Shown piece by piece: positions 7,129 through 13,759 of a DNA stretch of 14,649 bases. Location: contig JAJZRD010000078.1 in the NCBI GenBank assembly GCA_021845945.1, forward strand, positions 1 through 14,649, read 5' to 3'. Numbering within the stretch: position 1 is the stretch's first letter; the number at the start of each line of letters is the position of its first letter. The DNA is from Chloroflexota bacterium (GTDB taxonomy: Bacteria; Chloroflexota; UBA6077). The translations under genes and the position numbers were made by a program. The notes beneath the pieces are model-generated. The model saw nothing but the letters and a program-made list of their open reading frames with translations, was not told the DNA's origin and made no database searches.

Positions 7129-7737
7129 GTGCTCGAACGACTTCGCCCCCATGCCAGACGTATGGCCGAGTATCCGGCCCGTCTTCTGGCTCGCCTCGGC
7201 CTGACCCCCAACGCCTTGACCCTCATAGGCCTGCTGCTGAACGCCCTGGTGGCGGGGGTGCTGGCGCTGGGACACCCCGTGCTGGGAGGGGTGTTGGTGC
7301 TGGTGGCCAACGCCTTCGACATGCTGGATGGCGCCCTCGCGAGGGTCAGCGGCAAGGGCAGCCGCTTCGGCGCCTTCTTCGACTCCACCCTGGACCGCTA
7401 CGCCGAGGCGCTGATCTACCTGGGGGTGATGGCGTGGCTGGTCCGCCTGGGTGACAGCTGGTCGCTGCTGGCGGCCTACCTCAGCGTCGTGGGGTCCTTC
7501 ATGGTGAGCTACTCCAGGGCGAGGGCCGAGGGGCTGGGGGTTCAGGGGGAGGTCGGTTGGCTCCCTCGCCCCGAGAGAATCTTGCTGCTGGCCCTGGCGC
7601 TGATCCTCCACCAGTATCTGCTGGCGCCGGTGTTGTGGCTGCTGGCCGTGATGACCAACTTCACCGCGCTACAGCGGATCCTCTACGCCAAGAAGGCGCT
7701 GGATCCCTCCCGGGACAAGGCGACCGACGAGGCCTGA
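7129..7737 (+). CDS. pgsA: CDP-alcohol phosphatidyltransferase, probable phosphatidylinositol phosphate synthase
   Basis: An integral membrane enzyme of 202 aa carrying the CDP-alcohol phosphatidyltransferase signature DxxDGxxARx8GxxxDxxxD: Asp64, Asp67, Gly68, Ala71, Arg72, Gly81, Asp85 and Asp89. Several hydrophobic helices lie at about 30-62, 92-125 and 150-175. In this context it most likely joins CDP-diacylglycerol with inositol phosphate from Ino1, forming phosphatidylinositol phosphate and CMP, as mycobacterial PgsA1 does. Phosphatidylglycerophosphate synthase shares the motif and is the main alternative. The GTG start lies 3 bp after the pimA stop. An ATG at 7162 is possible, but the residues before it (LERLRPHARR) resemble the family N-terminus. 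It is the last gene of the operon and is followed by a hairpin. Confidence 0.85.
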   Translation: MLERLRPHARRMAEYPARLLARLGLTPNALTLIGLLLNALVAGVLALGHPVLGGVLVLVANAFDMLDGALARVSGKGSRFGAFFDSTLDRYAEALIYLGVMAWLVRLGDSWSLLAAYLSVVGSFMVSYSRARAEGLGVQGEVGWLPRPERILLLALALILHQYLLAPVLWLLAVMTNFTALQRILYAKKALDPSRDKATDEA

Positions 7738-7756
7738 ATGGCTGCCGCCGACGCAC

Positions 7757-7775
7757 GCAGGGGATGGACCCCTGC
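7757..7775. terminator. Hairpin between convergent genes
   Basis: Stem GCAGGGG (7757-7763) pairs perfectly with CCCCTGC (7769-7775) across a 5-base loop. It lies 20 bases after the phosphatidyltransferase stop and 12 bases beyond the malic enzyme stop, so it may serve both strands. U-tracts are weak: CTTCTT a few bases downstream on plus, none clear on minus. Confidence 0.5.
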
Positions 7776-7786
7776 CCCAAGCCTTC

Positions 7787-9226
7787 TTAGCAGTGCCTGT
7801 CTTTTCGGGCCACCCCGCTCTTCACCGCAGCCTCGACAACTGCGCTGGCCACGGCCGGGGCTACGCGGCGGTCGAAGACGCTGGGGATGATGTTCTCCTC
7901 GTTGAGCTCGTCGTCGGCGATCAGCCCTGCTATGGCCCGCGCAGACGCCAGATTCATGGCCTGGTTGATGGTGCTGGCGCGGCAGTCCAGGGCCCCTCGG
8001 AAGACGCCGGGGAAGACCAGGACGTTGTTCACCTGGTTGGGGTAATCGCTCCGGCCGGTGGCGACGACGGCGGCGTATTCCTCCGCCTCCTCCGGCATGA
8101 TCTCCGGAACCGGATTGGCCAGGGCGAAGACGATGGCGTCCTTGGCCATCTTCTTGATGTCCTCGGCGTGGAGCAGGCGAGGGGCGGAGACCCCCAGGAA
8201 GAAGTCGGCACCCTCCAGGACATGGGAAAGGGATCCCTGGCGACGTCTCGGGTTGGTGTTGCCGGCGTACCACTCCTTGATGGGGTTCATGTCGTTGGTC
8301 CGGCCCCGGTAGATGGCCCCTGCCCGGTCGCACCCGATGATGTCGCGAACGCCCATCTCCAGCATGATCTTGGTCGAGGCCACCCCCGCGGCCCCGACGC
8401 CGCTGACGACGACCTTCAGATCCTCCAGCCGCTTCCCGACCACCTTGGCTGCGTTGATCAGCGCGGCGGCTACCACGATGGCGGTTCCGTGCTGGTCGTC
8501 GTGGAAGACGGGGATGTCCAGCTCCTCCCGTAGGCGGTTCTCCACTTCGAAGCAGCGAGGGGCGGCGATGTCCTCGAGGTTGATGGCCCCGAAGACGGGG
8601 GCGATCCGCTTCACGGTCTCGACGATCTCGTCGGTGTCCTGTGTATCCAGGGCTATGGGGAAGGCGTCGACCCCGCCGAACTCCTTGAAGAGGACGGCTT
8701 TGCCCTCCATGACGGGCAGGGCTGCCTCAGGGCCGATGTTTCCAAGGCCCAGAACGGCGCTGCCGTCGGTCACGACCCCCACGGTGTTGCACTTGATGGT
8801 CAACTGGAAGGCTTTGCAGCGATCCTCGTGGATGGCTTTGCTGACCCGAGCGACGCCCGGCGTGTAGGCCATGGAGAGATCGTCTCGAGTCTTGAGGGGT
8901 CGCTTGGAGACGACCTCCAGCTTTCCGCACAGGTGCATTAGGAAGGTTCGGTCCGAGACGTTTAGAACCTCGACGCCCTGAAGCTGCTTGATGCCATCGA
9001 CGATGTGCTGTTGTTGCTGCTCGTCGGCGGCGTCGATGGTCACGTCGCGGATGACCTGCTCACGTCCGGGCTGGACGACGTCGATGGCTACGACGCTGCC
9101 GCCGGCCTCCGAGACCGCCGAGGCCAGCTTGCCCAGCATTCCGACCTTCTTCTCGATCCTGGCCCGAAGCGTGAACCTGTAGCCTGCGCTCGTTCCAGCA
9201 CCGGCAAGATCTGGCGGGTATTGCAT
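7787..9226 (-). CDS. Malic enzyme with N-terminal ACT domain, probably NAD-dependent
   Basis: Oxidatively decarboxylates malate to pyruvate. An ACT regulatory domain occupies about residues 15-92 (FTLRARIEKKVGMLGKLASAV...). The catalytic part follows, with AYTPGVA (Tyr121), GKAVLFKEFGGVDAFPI (Lys181), metal ligands in INLEDI (Glu218, Asp219) and FHDDQHGTA, the nucleotide loop GVGAAGVA (276-283) and LANPVPEIMP (~369-378). Asp300 at the end of the second Rossmann strand (IIGCD) favours NAD over NADP. The start ATG 9226 has RBS GGAGAGGG a few bases upstream. The ACT domain suggests allosteric control by a small ligand such as an amino acid. It follows a small Cys-rich gene by 11 bp and is probably co-transcribed with it. 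Confidence 0.93.
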   Translation of the reverse strand: MQYPPDLAGAGTSAGYRFTLRARIEKKVGMLGKLASAVSEAGGSVVAIDVVQPGREQVIRDVTIDAADEQQQQHIVDGIKQLQGVEVLNVSDRTFLMHLCGKLEVVSKRPLKTRDDLSMAYTPGVARVSKAIHEDRCKAFQLTIKCNTVGVVTDGSAVLGLGNIGPEAALPVMEGKAVLFKEFGGVDAFPIALDTQDTDEIVETVKRIAPVFGAINLEDIAAPRCFEVENRLREELDIPVFHDDQHGTAIVVAAALINAAKVVGKRLEDLKVVVSGVGAAGVASTKIMLEMGVRDIIGCDRAGAIYRGRTNDMNPIKEWYAGNTNPRRRQGSLSHVLEGADFFLGVSAPRLLHAEDIKKMAKDAIVFALANPVPEIMPEEAEEYAAVVATGRSDYPNQVNNVLVFPGVFRGALDCRASTINQAMNLASARAIAGLIADDELNEENIIPSVFDRRVAPAVASAVVEAAVKSGVARKDRHC

Positions 9227-9237
9227 CTGTCCCTCTC

Positions 9238-9426
9238 CTATTCTCCGCCCAGACCGTACACTTCCGACAGTTCCCCACCGATAACGCGTTCGGCCAGTCT
9301 ACGGCATCGGGGGTCGCCATCGCACTTGTCTGCCGGATGCAGGGGGCATAGAGGGCAAGACATGGAGAGAAGGGCAGCCACAACCAGTTCAACGTCATCG
9401 TTGTGGAGTTCGACGGTATTTCGCAC
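9238..9426 (-). CDS. Small Cys-rich hypothetical protein (62 aa) upstream of malic enzyme
   Basis: Not recognised as a named family. The start is GTG 9426, preceded by a full AAGGAGG Shine-Dalgarno six bases upstream and a TATAAT box at 9465-9460. The N-terminal half (VELHNDDVELVVAALLSM) looks helical. It is followed by MSCPLCPLHPADKCDGDPRC, with four cysteines (24, 27, 35, 41) in a CX2C-X7-C-X5-C array, a His at 30, and a charged C-terminus. The array suggests a zinc or iron-sulfur site. The stop overlaps the region of the malic enzyme RBS (11-bp gap), so the two are probably one operon. Confidence 0.65.
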   Translation of the reverse strand: MRNTVELHNDDVELVVAALLSMSCPLCPLHPADKCDGDPRCRRLAERVIGGELSEVYGLGGE

Positions 9427-9459
9427 GGCCGGCCTCCTTGATGCTATTACAGCGGCGCC

Positions 9460-9465
9460 ATTATA
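9460..9465 (-). promoter_or_regulatory. -10 element for the Cys-rich gene and malic enzyme
   Basis: A perfect TATAAT on the minus strand, about 33 bases upstream of the GTG start. The -35 is weak (TGCTTT-like). The 11-mer GCGGAGCCTGC sits just above it (minus strand, 9495-9485) and recurs in the hairpin at 9917-9961. Confidence 0.5.
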
Positions 9466-9516
9466 CAACAAGGGCACAGCAAAAGCAGGCTCCGCGTAAA
9501 CCGACGGAAAAGTGAT

Positions 9517-9541
9517 AACCAGCTGGTAGCAGTTGCTGGTT
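9517..9541. promoter_or_regulatory. Inverted repeat in the divergent region, possible operator
   Basis: AACCAGC (9517-9523) and GCTGGTT (9535-9541) are perfect 7-bp inverted repeats. GCTGGT also occurs as a direct repeat every 13 bases (9522 and 9535), and ACCAGCTGGT (9518-9527) is itself a palindrome. It lies between the divergent Cys-rich/malic operon and the BON gene. Confidence 0.35.
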
Positions 9542-9640
9542 TCGCGGCACCCTGCTTGCGGTGCTCCGGCTACCTTGGCCGGTCTCGGGCGGCCGGTTCC
9601 ATCGGGAGCCCAGGGACATTACAGTGGAGAGGAGCAAGAG

Positions 9641-9916
9641 ATGGCCCACCAAGAGGGCAGCGAGCTGGACCGCGACCTGGTAGCAGGGGTCCCGCGCGAC
9701 GAGGAGATGGAGGCGGAGATCAAGGACGCTCTGGTCTGGGACGGGCGGCTGGATGCCGGCACCATCAGGGTGGGCGTATGCAGCGGCGTCGTGACCCTCT
9801 CCGGATACGCGAAGACCGAGGGGGAGAAGGAGATGGCCGGGCAGATAGCCTCAGGGGTGCGGGGCGTGACGGACGTGGCCAACGATCTGAAGGTGACTGG
9901 CACCGAGGTCTGCTAG
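9641..9916 (+). CDS. Single BON-domain protein (91 aa)
   Basis: A BON domain (bacterial OsmY and nodulation, a small alpha-beta fold that binds lipids or ligands) covers about residues 20-88. Typical features are the EMEAEIKDALVWDGRLDAGTIRV opening (shown from 9707), GVVTLSGYAKTEGEKEMA, and the closing GVRGVTDVANDLKVTG. There is no signal peptide or membrane segment, so a cytoplasmic protein is likely. This differs from periplasmic OsmY, which has two BON domains. The start is ATG 9641, with GGAG ten bases upstream. Many single-BON proteins are stress-linked; the function here is unknown. It is bracketed by copies of the 11-mer GCAGGCTCCGC (9485-9495 and 9917-9927). Confidence 0.85.
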   Translation: MAHQEGSELDRDLVAGVPRDEEMEAEIKDALVWDGRLDAGTIRVGVCSGVVTLSGYAKTEGEKEMAGQIASGVRGVTDVANDLKVTGTEVC

Positions 9917-9961
9917 GCAGGCTCCGCCCAAGGGGACCTGGTCCTGGAGGGCGGAGCCTGC
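9917..9961 (+). terminator. Long GC-rich hairpin after the BON gene
   Basis: GCAGGCTCCGCCC (9917-9929) and GGGCGGAGCCTGC (9949-9961) form a perfect 13-bp stem with a 19-base loop. The loop has its own small palindrome, GGACC-T-GGTCC. It starts directly after the BON stop codon. The only U-run is the modest CCTTTCG downstream, so it may be a terminator, an mRNA 3' stabiliser or a dispersed palindrome. The arm sequence also occurs upstream of the gene at 9485-9495. Confidence 0.55.
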
Positions 9962-9989
9962 GGATGTCCTTTCGCCCCTGGGGCCCGCG

Positions 9990-9998
9990 TGGTATAAT
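9990..9998 (+). promoter_or_regulatory. Extended -10 promoter of tRNA-Arg
   Basis: TGG followed by a perfect TATAAT (9993-9998), an extended -10 element 11 bases before the tRNA. The -35 (TTTCGC, 17 bases upstream) is poor, consistent with extended -10 use. Confidence 0.7.
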
Positions 9999-10009
9999 AC
10001 GTGTTGCGA

Positions 10010-10081
10010 GCCCCGTTAGCTCAGTGGATAGAGCGCTGGCCTCCGGAGCCAGGTGCGGGCGTTCGAGTCGCCCACGGGGTA
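10010..10081 (+). tRNA. tRNA-Arg (anticodon CCG)
   Basis: A full cloverleaf can be drawn. The acceptor is GCCCCGT/ACGGGGT (first pair G-U); the D stem is GCTC/GAGC with loop AGTGGATA. The anticodon stem is CTGGC/GCCAG with loop CTCCGGA, giving anticodon CCG at 10043-10045, which reads CGG. The variable loop is four bases, and the T stem GGGCG/CGCCC encloses TTCGAGT. The discriminator is A10081. CCA is not encoded (the next bases are CCTT), so it must be added by nucleotidyltransferase. Confidence 0.96.
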
Positions 10082-10088
10082 CCTTGCG

Positions 10089-10117
10089 AAGGCCGGGTTC
10101 AGACGACCCGGCCTTTT
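10089..10117 (+). terminator. Rho-independent terminator after tRNA-Arg
   Basis: A 10-bp stem, AAGGCCGGGT (10089-10098) with ACCCGGCCTT (10106-10115), a 7-base loop and a TTTTCTATT tail. This is a classic intrinsic terminator, placed directly after the tRNA. Confidence 0.9.
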
Positions 10118-10160
10118 CTATTATCCGGTCGAAAAGGGCGGCGGGGCGTGGACAGATCGT

Positions 10161-10189
10161 TTGCCGCCGCCCGAGCGTCGTAATATACT
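10161..10189 (+). promoter_or_regulatory. Promoter of rel
   Basis: TTGCCG (10161-10166), a 17-base spacer and TATACT (10184-10189). Predicted start is near 10196, only about five bases before ATG 10201. The mRNA would be almost leaderless, which fits the absence of a Shine-Dalgarno sequence. Confidence 0.55.
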
Positions 10190-10200
10190 TACGCTTCAAG

Positions 10201-12411
10201 ATGGAACCTCAGCTGGCAACGACGGAACTGGATAGCCTGTTGGAGATTGCCGCGAAGCATCTCCCGCTGGAAGACCTCGAGGTGATCAAGAGAGCCTACG
10301 AGGTGGCGGAGGTGGCTCATCGGGGCCAGCTTCGCATGTCCGGAGACCCCTACATCCAGCATCCCCTCGCCACCGCCACCACCCTGGCCGGCCTGCGCAT
10401 GGACGCCGCGGCTATCGTCGCCGGCCTGCTCCACGACGTCCCGGAGGACACGGGTCGCCCCCTCGGCGCGATCGTTCAGCAGTTTGGCCCGGAGGTGGCC
10501 AAGCTGGTGGACGGCGTCACCAAGTTGAGTCGCGTGCGCTGGGTGCCCAGGGAGCAGTCCGGGGACCGGGGCGGCAAGGAGAAGCGGAAGGAAGAGGAGC
10601 AGGCCTACTGGGCGGAGAACGTCCGCAAGATGTTCCTGGCCATGGCCGACGACATCAGGGTCGTGCTGATCAAACTGGCCGACCGGCTCCACAACATGAA
10701 GACCCTGGGGTATCTGCCGATCGAGAAGCGGAAGCGGATCGCCCAGGAGACCATGGAGATCTACGCGCCGCTGGCCAACCGGCTGGGCATCTGGCAGCTA
10801 AAGTGGCAGCTGGAGGATCTGGCCTTCCGCCACCTGGATCCCGTCAAGTACAAGGAGATCGCCGCCTCCCTGAAGAGCCGAAGGGCAGTGCGGGAGCGCT
10901 ACATCAGCCGGGCCATCGGGATCCTGGAAGAGGAAGTGAAAAAGGCCGGCGTCGACGCCGAGATCTCGGGCCGGCCGAAGCACATCTACAGCATCTACCG
11001 CAAGATGGAGCGGCGGGGCACAGACATCACCCACATCTACGACCTCCAGGCCGTCCGGATCGTCGTCGACGAGGTGCGGGACTGCTACACCGTCCTGGGG
11101 ATCGTGCATTCCCTGTGGCACCCGCTGCCCGGGCAGTTCGACGACTACATCGCCAGCCCGAAGGAGAGCATGTACCAGTCGCTGCACACGACGGTGCTGG
11201 GTCCCGACGCCAAGCCGCTGGAGATCCAGATCCGGACTCGGGAGATGCACCAACTGGCGGAGTACGGCGTGGCGGCCCACTGGCGGTACAAGGAGGGAGT
11301 CAAGTCGGACGCCAAGTTCGACGCCAAGGTGGCCTGGCTGCGCCAGCTGATGGACTGGCAGCAGGACATGATGATCGGCGCCCAGGAGTTCGTGGACTCC
11401 CTGCGGACCGACATCTTCCAGGACCAGGTGTACGTGTTCACCCCCAAGGGGAACATCAAAGACCTCCCCACCGGGGCGACTCCCCTGGACTTCGCCTACC
11501 GGATCCACACCGACGTGGGCCACCGGTGCGTGGGCGCCAAGGTCAACGGCCGCCTGATCCCGCTGGATTACCAGCTGAAGAACGGCGACATCGTCGAGAT
11601 CGTCACGTCGAAGACCTCGCGGGGGCCGAGCCGGGACTGGCTGAACCCGAACCTGAACTACATCAAGACGGCCCATGCCAGGGATAAGATCCGGCAGTGG
11701 TTCAAGCGCCAGCAGCGGGAGGACAACATCGCCCGGGGCCGGGAGATGTTGGAGAAGGAGCTGAAGCGGCTGGGGCTGGACCAGACGAAGCTGGAGGACG
11801 TGGCCTCCGCCTTCAAGTACGATAAGCTGGACGACTTCCTGGCAGCGGTGGGATACGGCGACATCAATACCCACCAGGTGGCCCAGAAGCTGGCCCCGCC
11901 TCCGGAAGAGGATCTGCCGCCCACGGTTGCCTCCCTGCCGGCGGCAACCCCCAGAGGCATCCAGGTCCAGGGGGTGGGCGATCTGCTGACGAGGCTGGCC
12001 AGGTGCTGCAACCCCGTGCCGGGCGACCCCATCGTGGGCTACATAACCCGGGGCAAGGGGGTCACGGTGCACCGGGCGGATTGCGCCAGCATCCGGAACG
12101 AGGACGAGCCGGAGCGGCTGGTGAAAGTGGAATGGGGCAGGGTGGAGCAGCAGACCTTTCCGGTGACCATTCGGGTGGAAGCCTGGGATAGGGAGGGGTT
12201 GGTGCGGGACGTGGCGGCGGCGGTGGCGGACGAGAAGGTGAACATCAGCGCTGCCAGCGTCACGGTCCACAAGGACCGAACCTCGACCCTCACCATGACC
12301 CTGGAGATCGTCAGCATCGATCGGCTCGCCCGCGTCCTGGCGAAGATCGAGGGGATAAAGGACGTCTTCAGCGTCACCCGCGACGGTGGTGGCCAGGCGA
12401 AAGCGGTATGA
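10201..12411 (+). CDS. rel: Bifunctional-type (p)ppGpp synthetase/hydrolase (RelA/SpoT family)
   Basis: Makes and degrades the alarmone (p)ppGpp (stringent response, ribosome-associated). It is 736 aa, full length. An HD hydrolase domain lies at ~35-190, with His40, LLHD (His78, Asp79), Glu82-Asp83 and LADRLHN (Asp161). The synthetase domain (~250-365) has RPKHIYSIYRKM, IYDLQAVRI, YQSLHTTVLGP and EIQIRT. A TGS domain is at ~405-468 (VYVFTPKG...). The Cys-containing zinc-finger-type region LARCCNPVPGD...HRADC is at 599-628, and a C-terminal ACT domain at ~655-725. The HD residues are intact, so hydrolysis is expected. The synthetase loop reads GQFDDY (311-316) instead of the GRFKDY usual in bifunctional enzymes. 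ATG 10201 is chosen because the frame continues upstream only through the tRNA and BON genes. Confidence 0.95.
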   Translation: MEPQLATTELDSLLEIAAKHLPLEDLEVIKRAYEVAEVAHRGQLRMSGDPYIQHPLATATTLAGLRMDAAAIVAGLLHDVPEDTGRPLGAIVQQFGPEVAKLVDGVTKLSRVRWVPREQSGDRGGKEKRKEEEQAYWAENVRKMFLAMADDIRVVLIKLADRLHNMKTLGYLPIEKRKRIAQETMEIYAPLANRLGIWQLKWQLEDLAFRHLDPVKYKEIAASLKSRRAVRERYISRAIGILEEEVKKAGVDAEISGRPKHIYSIYRKMERRGTDITHIYDLQAVRIVVDEVRDCYTVLGIVHSLWHPLPGQFDDYIASPKESMYQSLHTTVLGPDAKPLEIQIRTREMHQLAEYGVAAHWRYKEGVKSDAKFDAKVAWLRQLMDWQQDMMIGAQEFVDSLRTDIFQDQVYVFTPKGNIKDLPTGATPLDFAYRIHTDVGHRCVGAKVNGRLIPLDYQLKNGDIVEIVTSKTSRGPSRDWLNPNLNYIKTAHARDKIRQWFKRQQREDNIARGREMLEKELKRLGLDQTKLEDVASAFKYDKLDDFLAAVGYGDINTHQVAQKLAPPPEEDLPPTVASLPAATPRGIQVQGVGDLLTRLARCCNPVPGDPIVGYITRGKGVTVHRADCASIRNEDEPERLVKVEWGRVEQQTFPVTIRVEAWDREGLVRDVAAAVADEKVNISAASVTVHKDRTSTLTMTLEIVSIDRLARVLAKIEGIKDVFSVTRDGGGQAKAV

Positions 12412-12469
12412 CCGGGTCACTTGGCAGCGGTGGGCCGCGAAGCTACCAGCGAGCTGCTGTCCCTCCAGC

Positions 12470-12501
12470 CCTCACCCCGACCCTCTCCCAGGGGGAGAGG
12501 G
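12470..12501. repeat. Dispersed-type hairpin between convergent genes
   Basis: CCTCACCCCGA followed by CCCTCTCCC (12481-12489), a 3-base loop AGG and GGGAGAGGG (12493-12501), a perfect 9-bp stem. A very similar CCCTCACCCC...CCCTCTCCC...GGGAGAGGG motif is widespread as a dispersed intergenic repeat in many bacterial genomes. It lies between the convergent rel and FecR-like genes and could act as a transcription barrier in both directions, although no U-tract is present. Confidence 0.65.
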
Positions 12502-12508
12502 GGCATCC

Positions 12509-13759
12509 CTACTTCCCCGCTATGCCTACGTTGGCGACCATGCCGGAGAAGGTGTGTCCGGCGCCCAGCACGTCGATGGAGATGATGTGGGCCGGCTGCG
12601 GCTTGGCCTCCATCAGATCGGTGCTGTAGGAGACCCATTGCCCCTGCTGGACCTCCTGTCCGTTGGGCGTGGGGCGCTGCTCCACGTTCTTGAAGAAGAA
12701 GCCGTGGCTCCAGTCGATCTGGTTGCCGTTGACGTCACGGTAGTGCACCCGGATCATGACGGGATACTCGTATCCCATGTAGCCGCCCCCTGAGAGGCTC
12801 TGCTCGTCCACCCGAACGTCCGTCGTAAGCCGCAGGGACTGGTAGTCGGACACATCCTTGTTGATCAGCTGAGTCAAGCCGGTCTCGTTGTGGGTGGCTG
12901 CCGGGCTCACGCGGGAGATGCGGAGTGACGTGGTATCCAGATTCCCCGTCTTCTCGTTCACCAACATCCTTTCGCCTGGTTCCACAGGACGGCCCGGCTC
13001 GTGGTTATCCAGTTTGTCCCAGCGAGCGAAACCCTGGGAGAAGTCGCCGTTGGTCACCAGTTGGTCGCCCTCCGGCAGCGGTCCGGCCAGCTCGGACTTG
13101 CTGAGAAGCACCTTCTCTCCGCTCTGCAGCTGCGTCTCCCCGGTCTTGCCGTAGACCGTGGCGGAGCCTTGCCGCGAGGATATGCGGGTGCGGCTGTCGG
13201 CTACCTCCAGGCCGAAGCTGCCCGGCGTCAAGAGGGCATAGCCGAAGGGCGTGGAGGCGAGGAACTGGCTGCTCTTCGTGGAAGGTGAGCCGACCTCGAT
13301 CCGGGCCGTTCCCTTCTGCAGTCCTATGGCGGTGCGGGAGAAGCCTTCGTGGAACCGGCTCTTTCTGAGCTCGCTCAGCGTCAGCTGAGAGCCGGCGTAG
13401 AGCTGGATCTTCCCCTCGTCCCCCAGGGAGATGGAGGCACGGCTACCCTGGCCCACCAGCAGTTCGTCCCCCTCCCGCAGCTCCAGCTTGTCGTGGGCGT
13501 TGATCAGAGTGGAGGAAATGGCATCGCGGAAGAGGACGATACCTTGCTCCAGGGACAGGGTGGCAGATCGAGATAGCGAGGCCGTTTCGTAGTAGTTCTT
13601 AGCTGCCAGAAAGGCTCCCACCACCAGCACCAGGAAGACCAGGAATGCCCCCGCGAGGACCGTCCACGCCGTGGCAATGGCGTCGCGCCGATGGCCGGAG
13701 TAGGCCTCAGCTTCGTCCCTCCCCGGAAGCTGTCCTACCGGACGGTAGCTAGTCCTCAT
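12509..13759 (-). CDS. Membrane-anchored FecR-domain protein with C-terminal jelly-roll-like domain
   Basis: 416 aa, not a named protein. A charged cytoplasmic N-terminus (1-30) precedes one membrane helix (about 31-53, AWTVLAGAFLVFLVLVVGAFL), so the rest lies outside the membrane. Residues ~66-222 look like a FecR domain: LEQGIVLFRD, LREGDELLVGQGSRASISLGDEGKIQLYAGSQLTL and KGTARIEVG. From ~234 the sequence (VTNGDFSQGFARWDKL) resembles the opening of a CBM-like galactose-binding jelly roll that runs to the end. Classical FecR proteins transduce signals to ECF sigma factors. None is adjacent, so a surface or envelope sensing or binding role is inferred. Its ATG overlaps the end of the preceding 50-aa gene by 11 bp. 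Confidence 0.8.
   Translation of the reverse strand: MRTSYRPVGQLPGRDEAEAYSGHRRDAIATAWTVLAGAFLVFLVLVVGAFLAAKNYYETASLSRSATLSLEQGIVLFRDAISSTLINAHDKLELREGDELLVGQGSRASISLGDEGKIQLYAGSQLTLSELRKSRFHEGFSRTAIGLQKGTARIEVGSPSTKSSQFLASTPFGYALLTPGSFGLEVADSRTRISSRQGSATVYGKTGETQLQSGEKVLLSKSELAGPLPEGDQLVTNGDFSQGFARWDKLDNHEPGRPVEPGERMLVNEKTGNLDTTSLRISRVSPAATHNETGLTQLINKDVSDYQSLRLTTDVRVDEQSLSGGGYMGYEYPVMIRVHYRDVNGNQIDWSHGFFFKNVEQRPTPNGQEVQQGQWVSYSTDLMEAKPQPAHIISIDVLGAGHTFSGMVANVGIAGK

Noticed and set aside
6385..7611. Minus-strand 408-codon frame opposite pimA and the phosphatidyltransferase
   Set aside because: Gln/His-rich shadow frame spanning two genes; no motif or RBS.
9556..10200. In-frame upstream extension of rel (215 extra codons)
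   Set aside because: It would run through the BON gene in another frame, the 13-bp hairpin, tRNA-Arg and its terminator. Family homology begins at ATG 10201.
10798..12420. Minus-strand 540-codon frame opposite rel
   Set aside because: Antisense to well-conserved Rel domains; no recognisable protein features.
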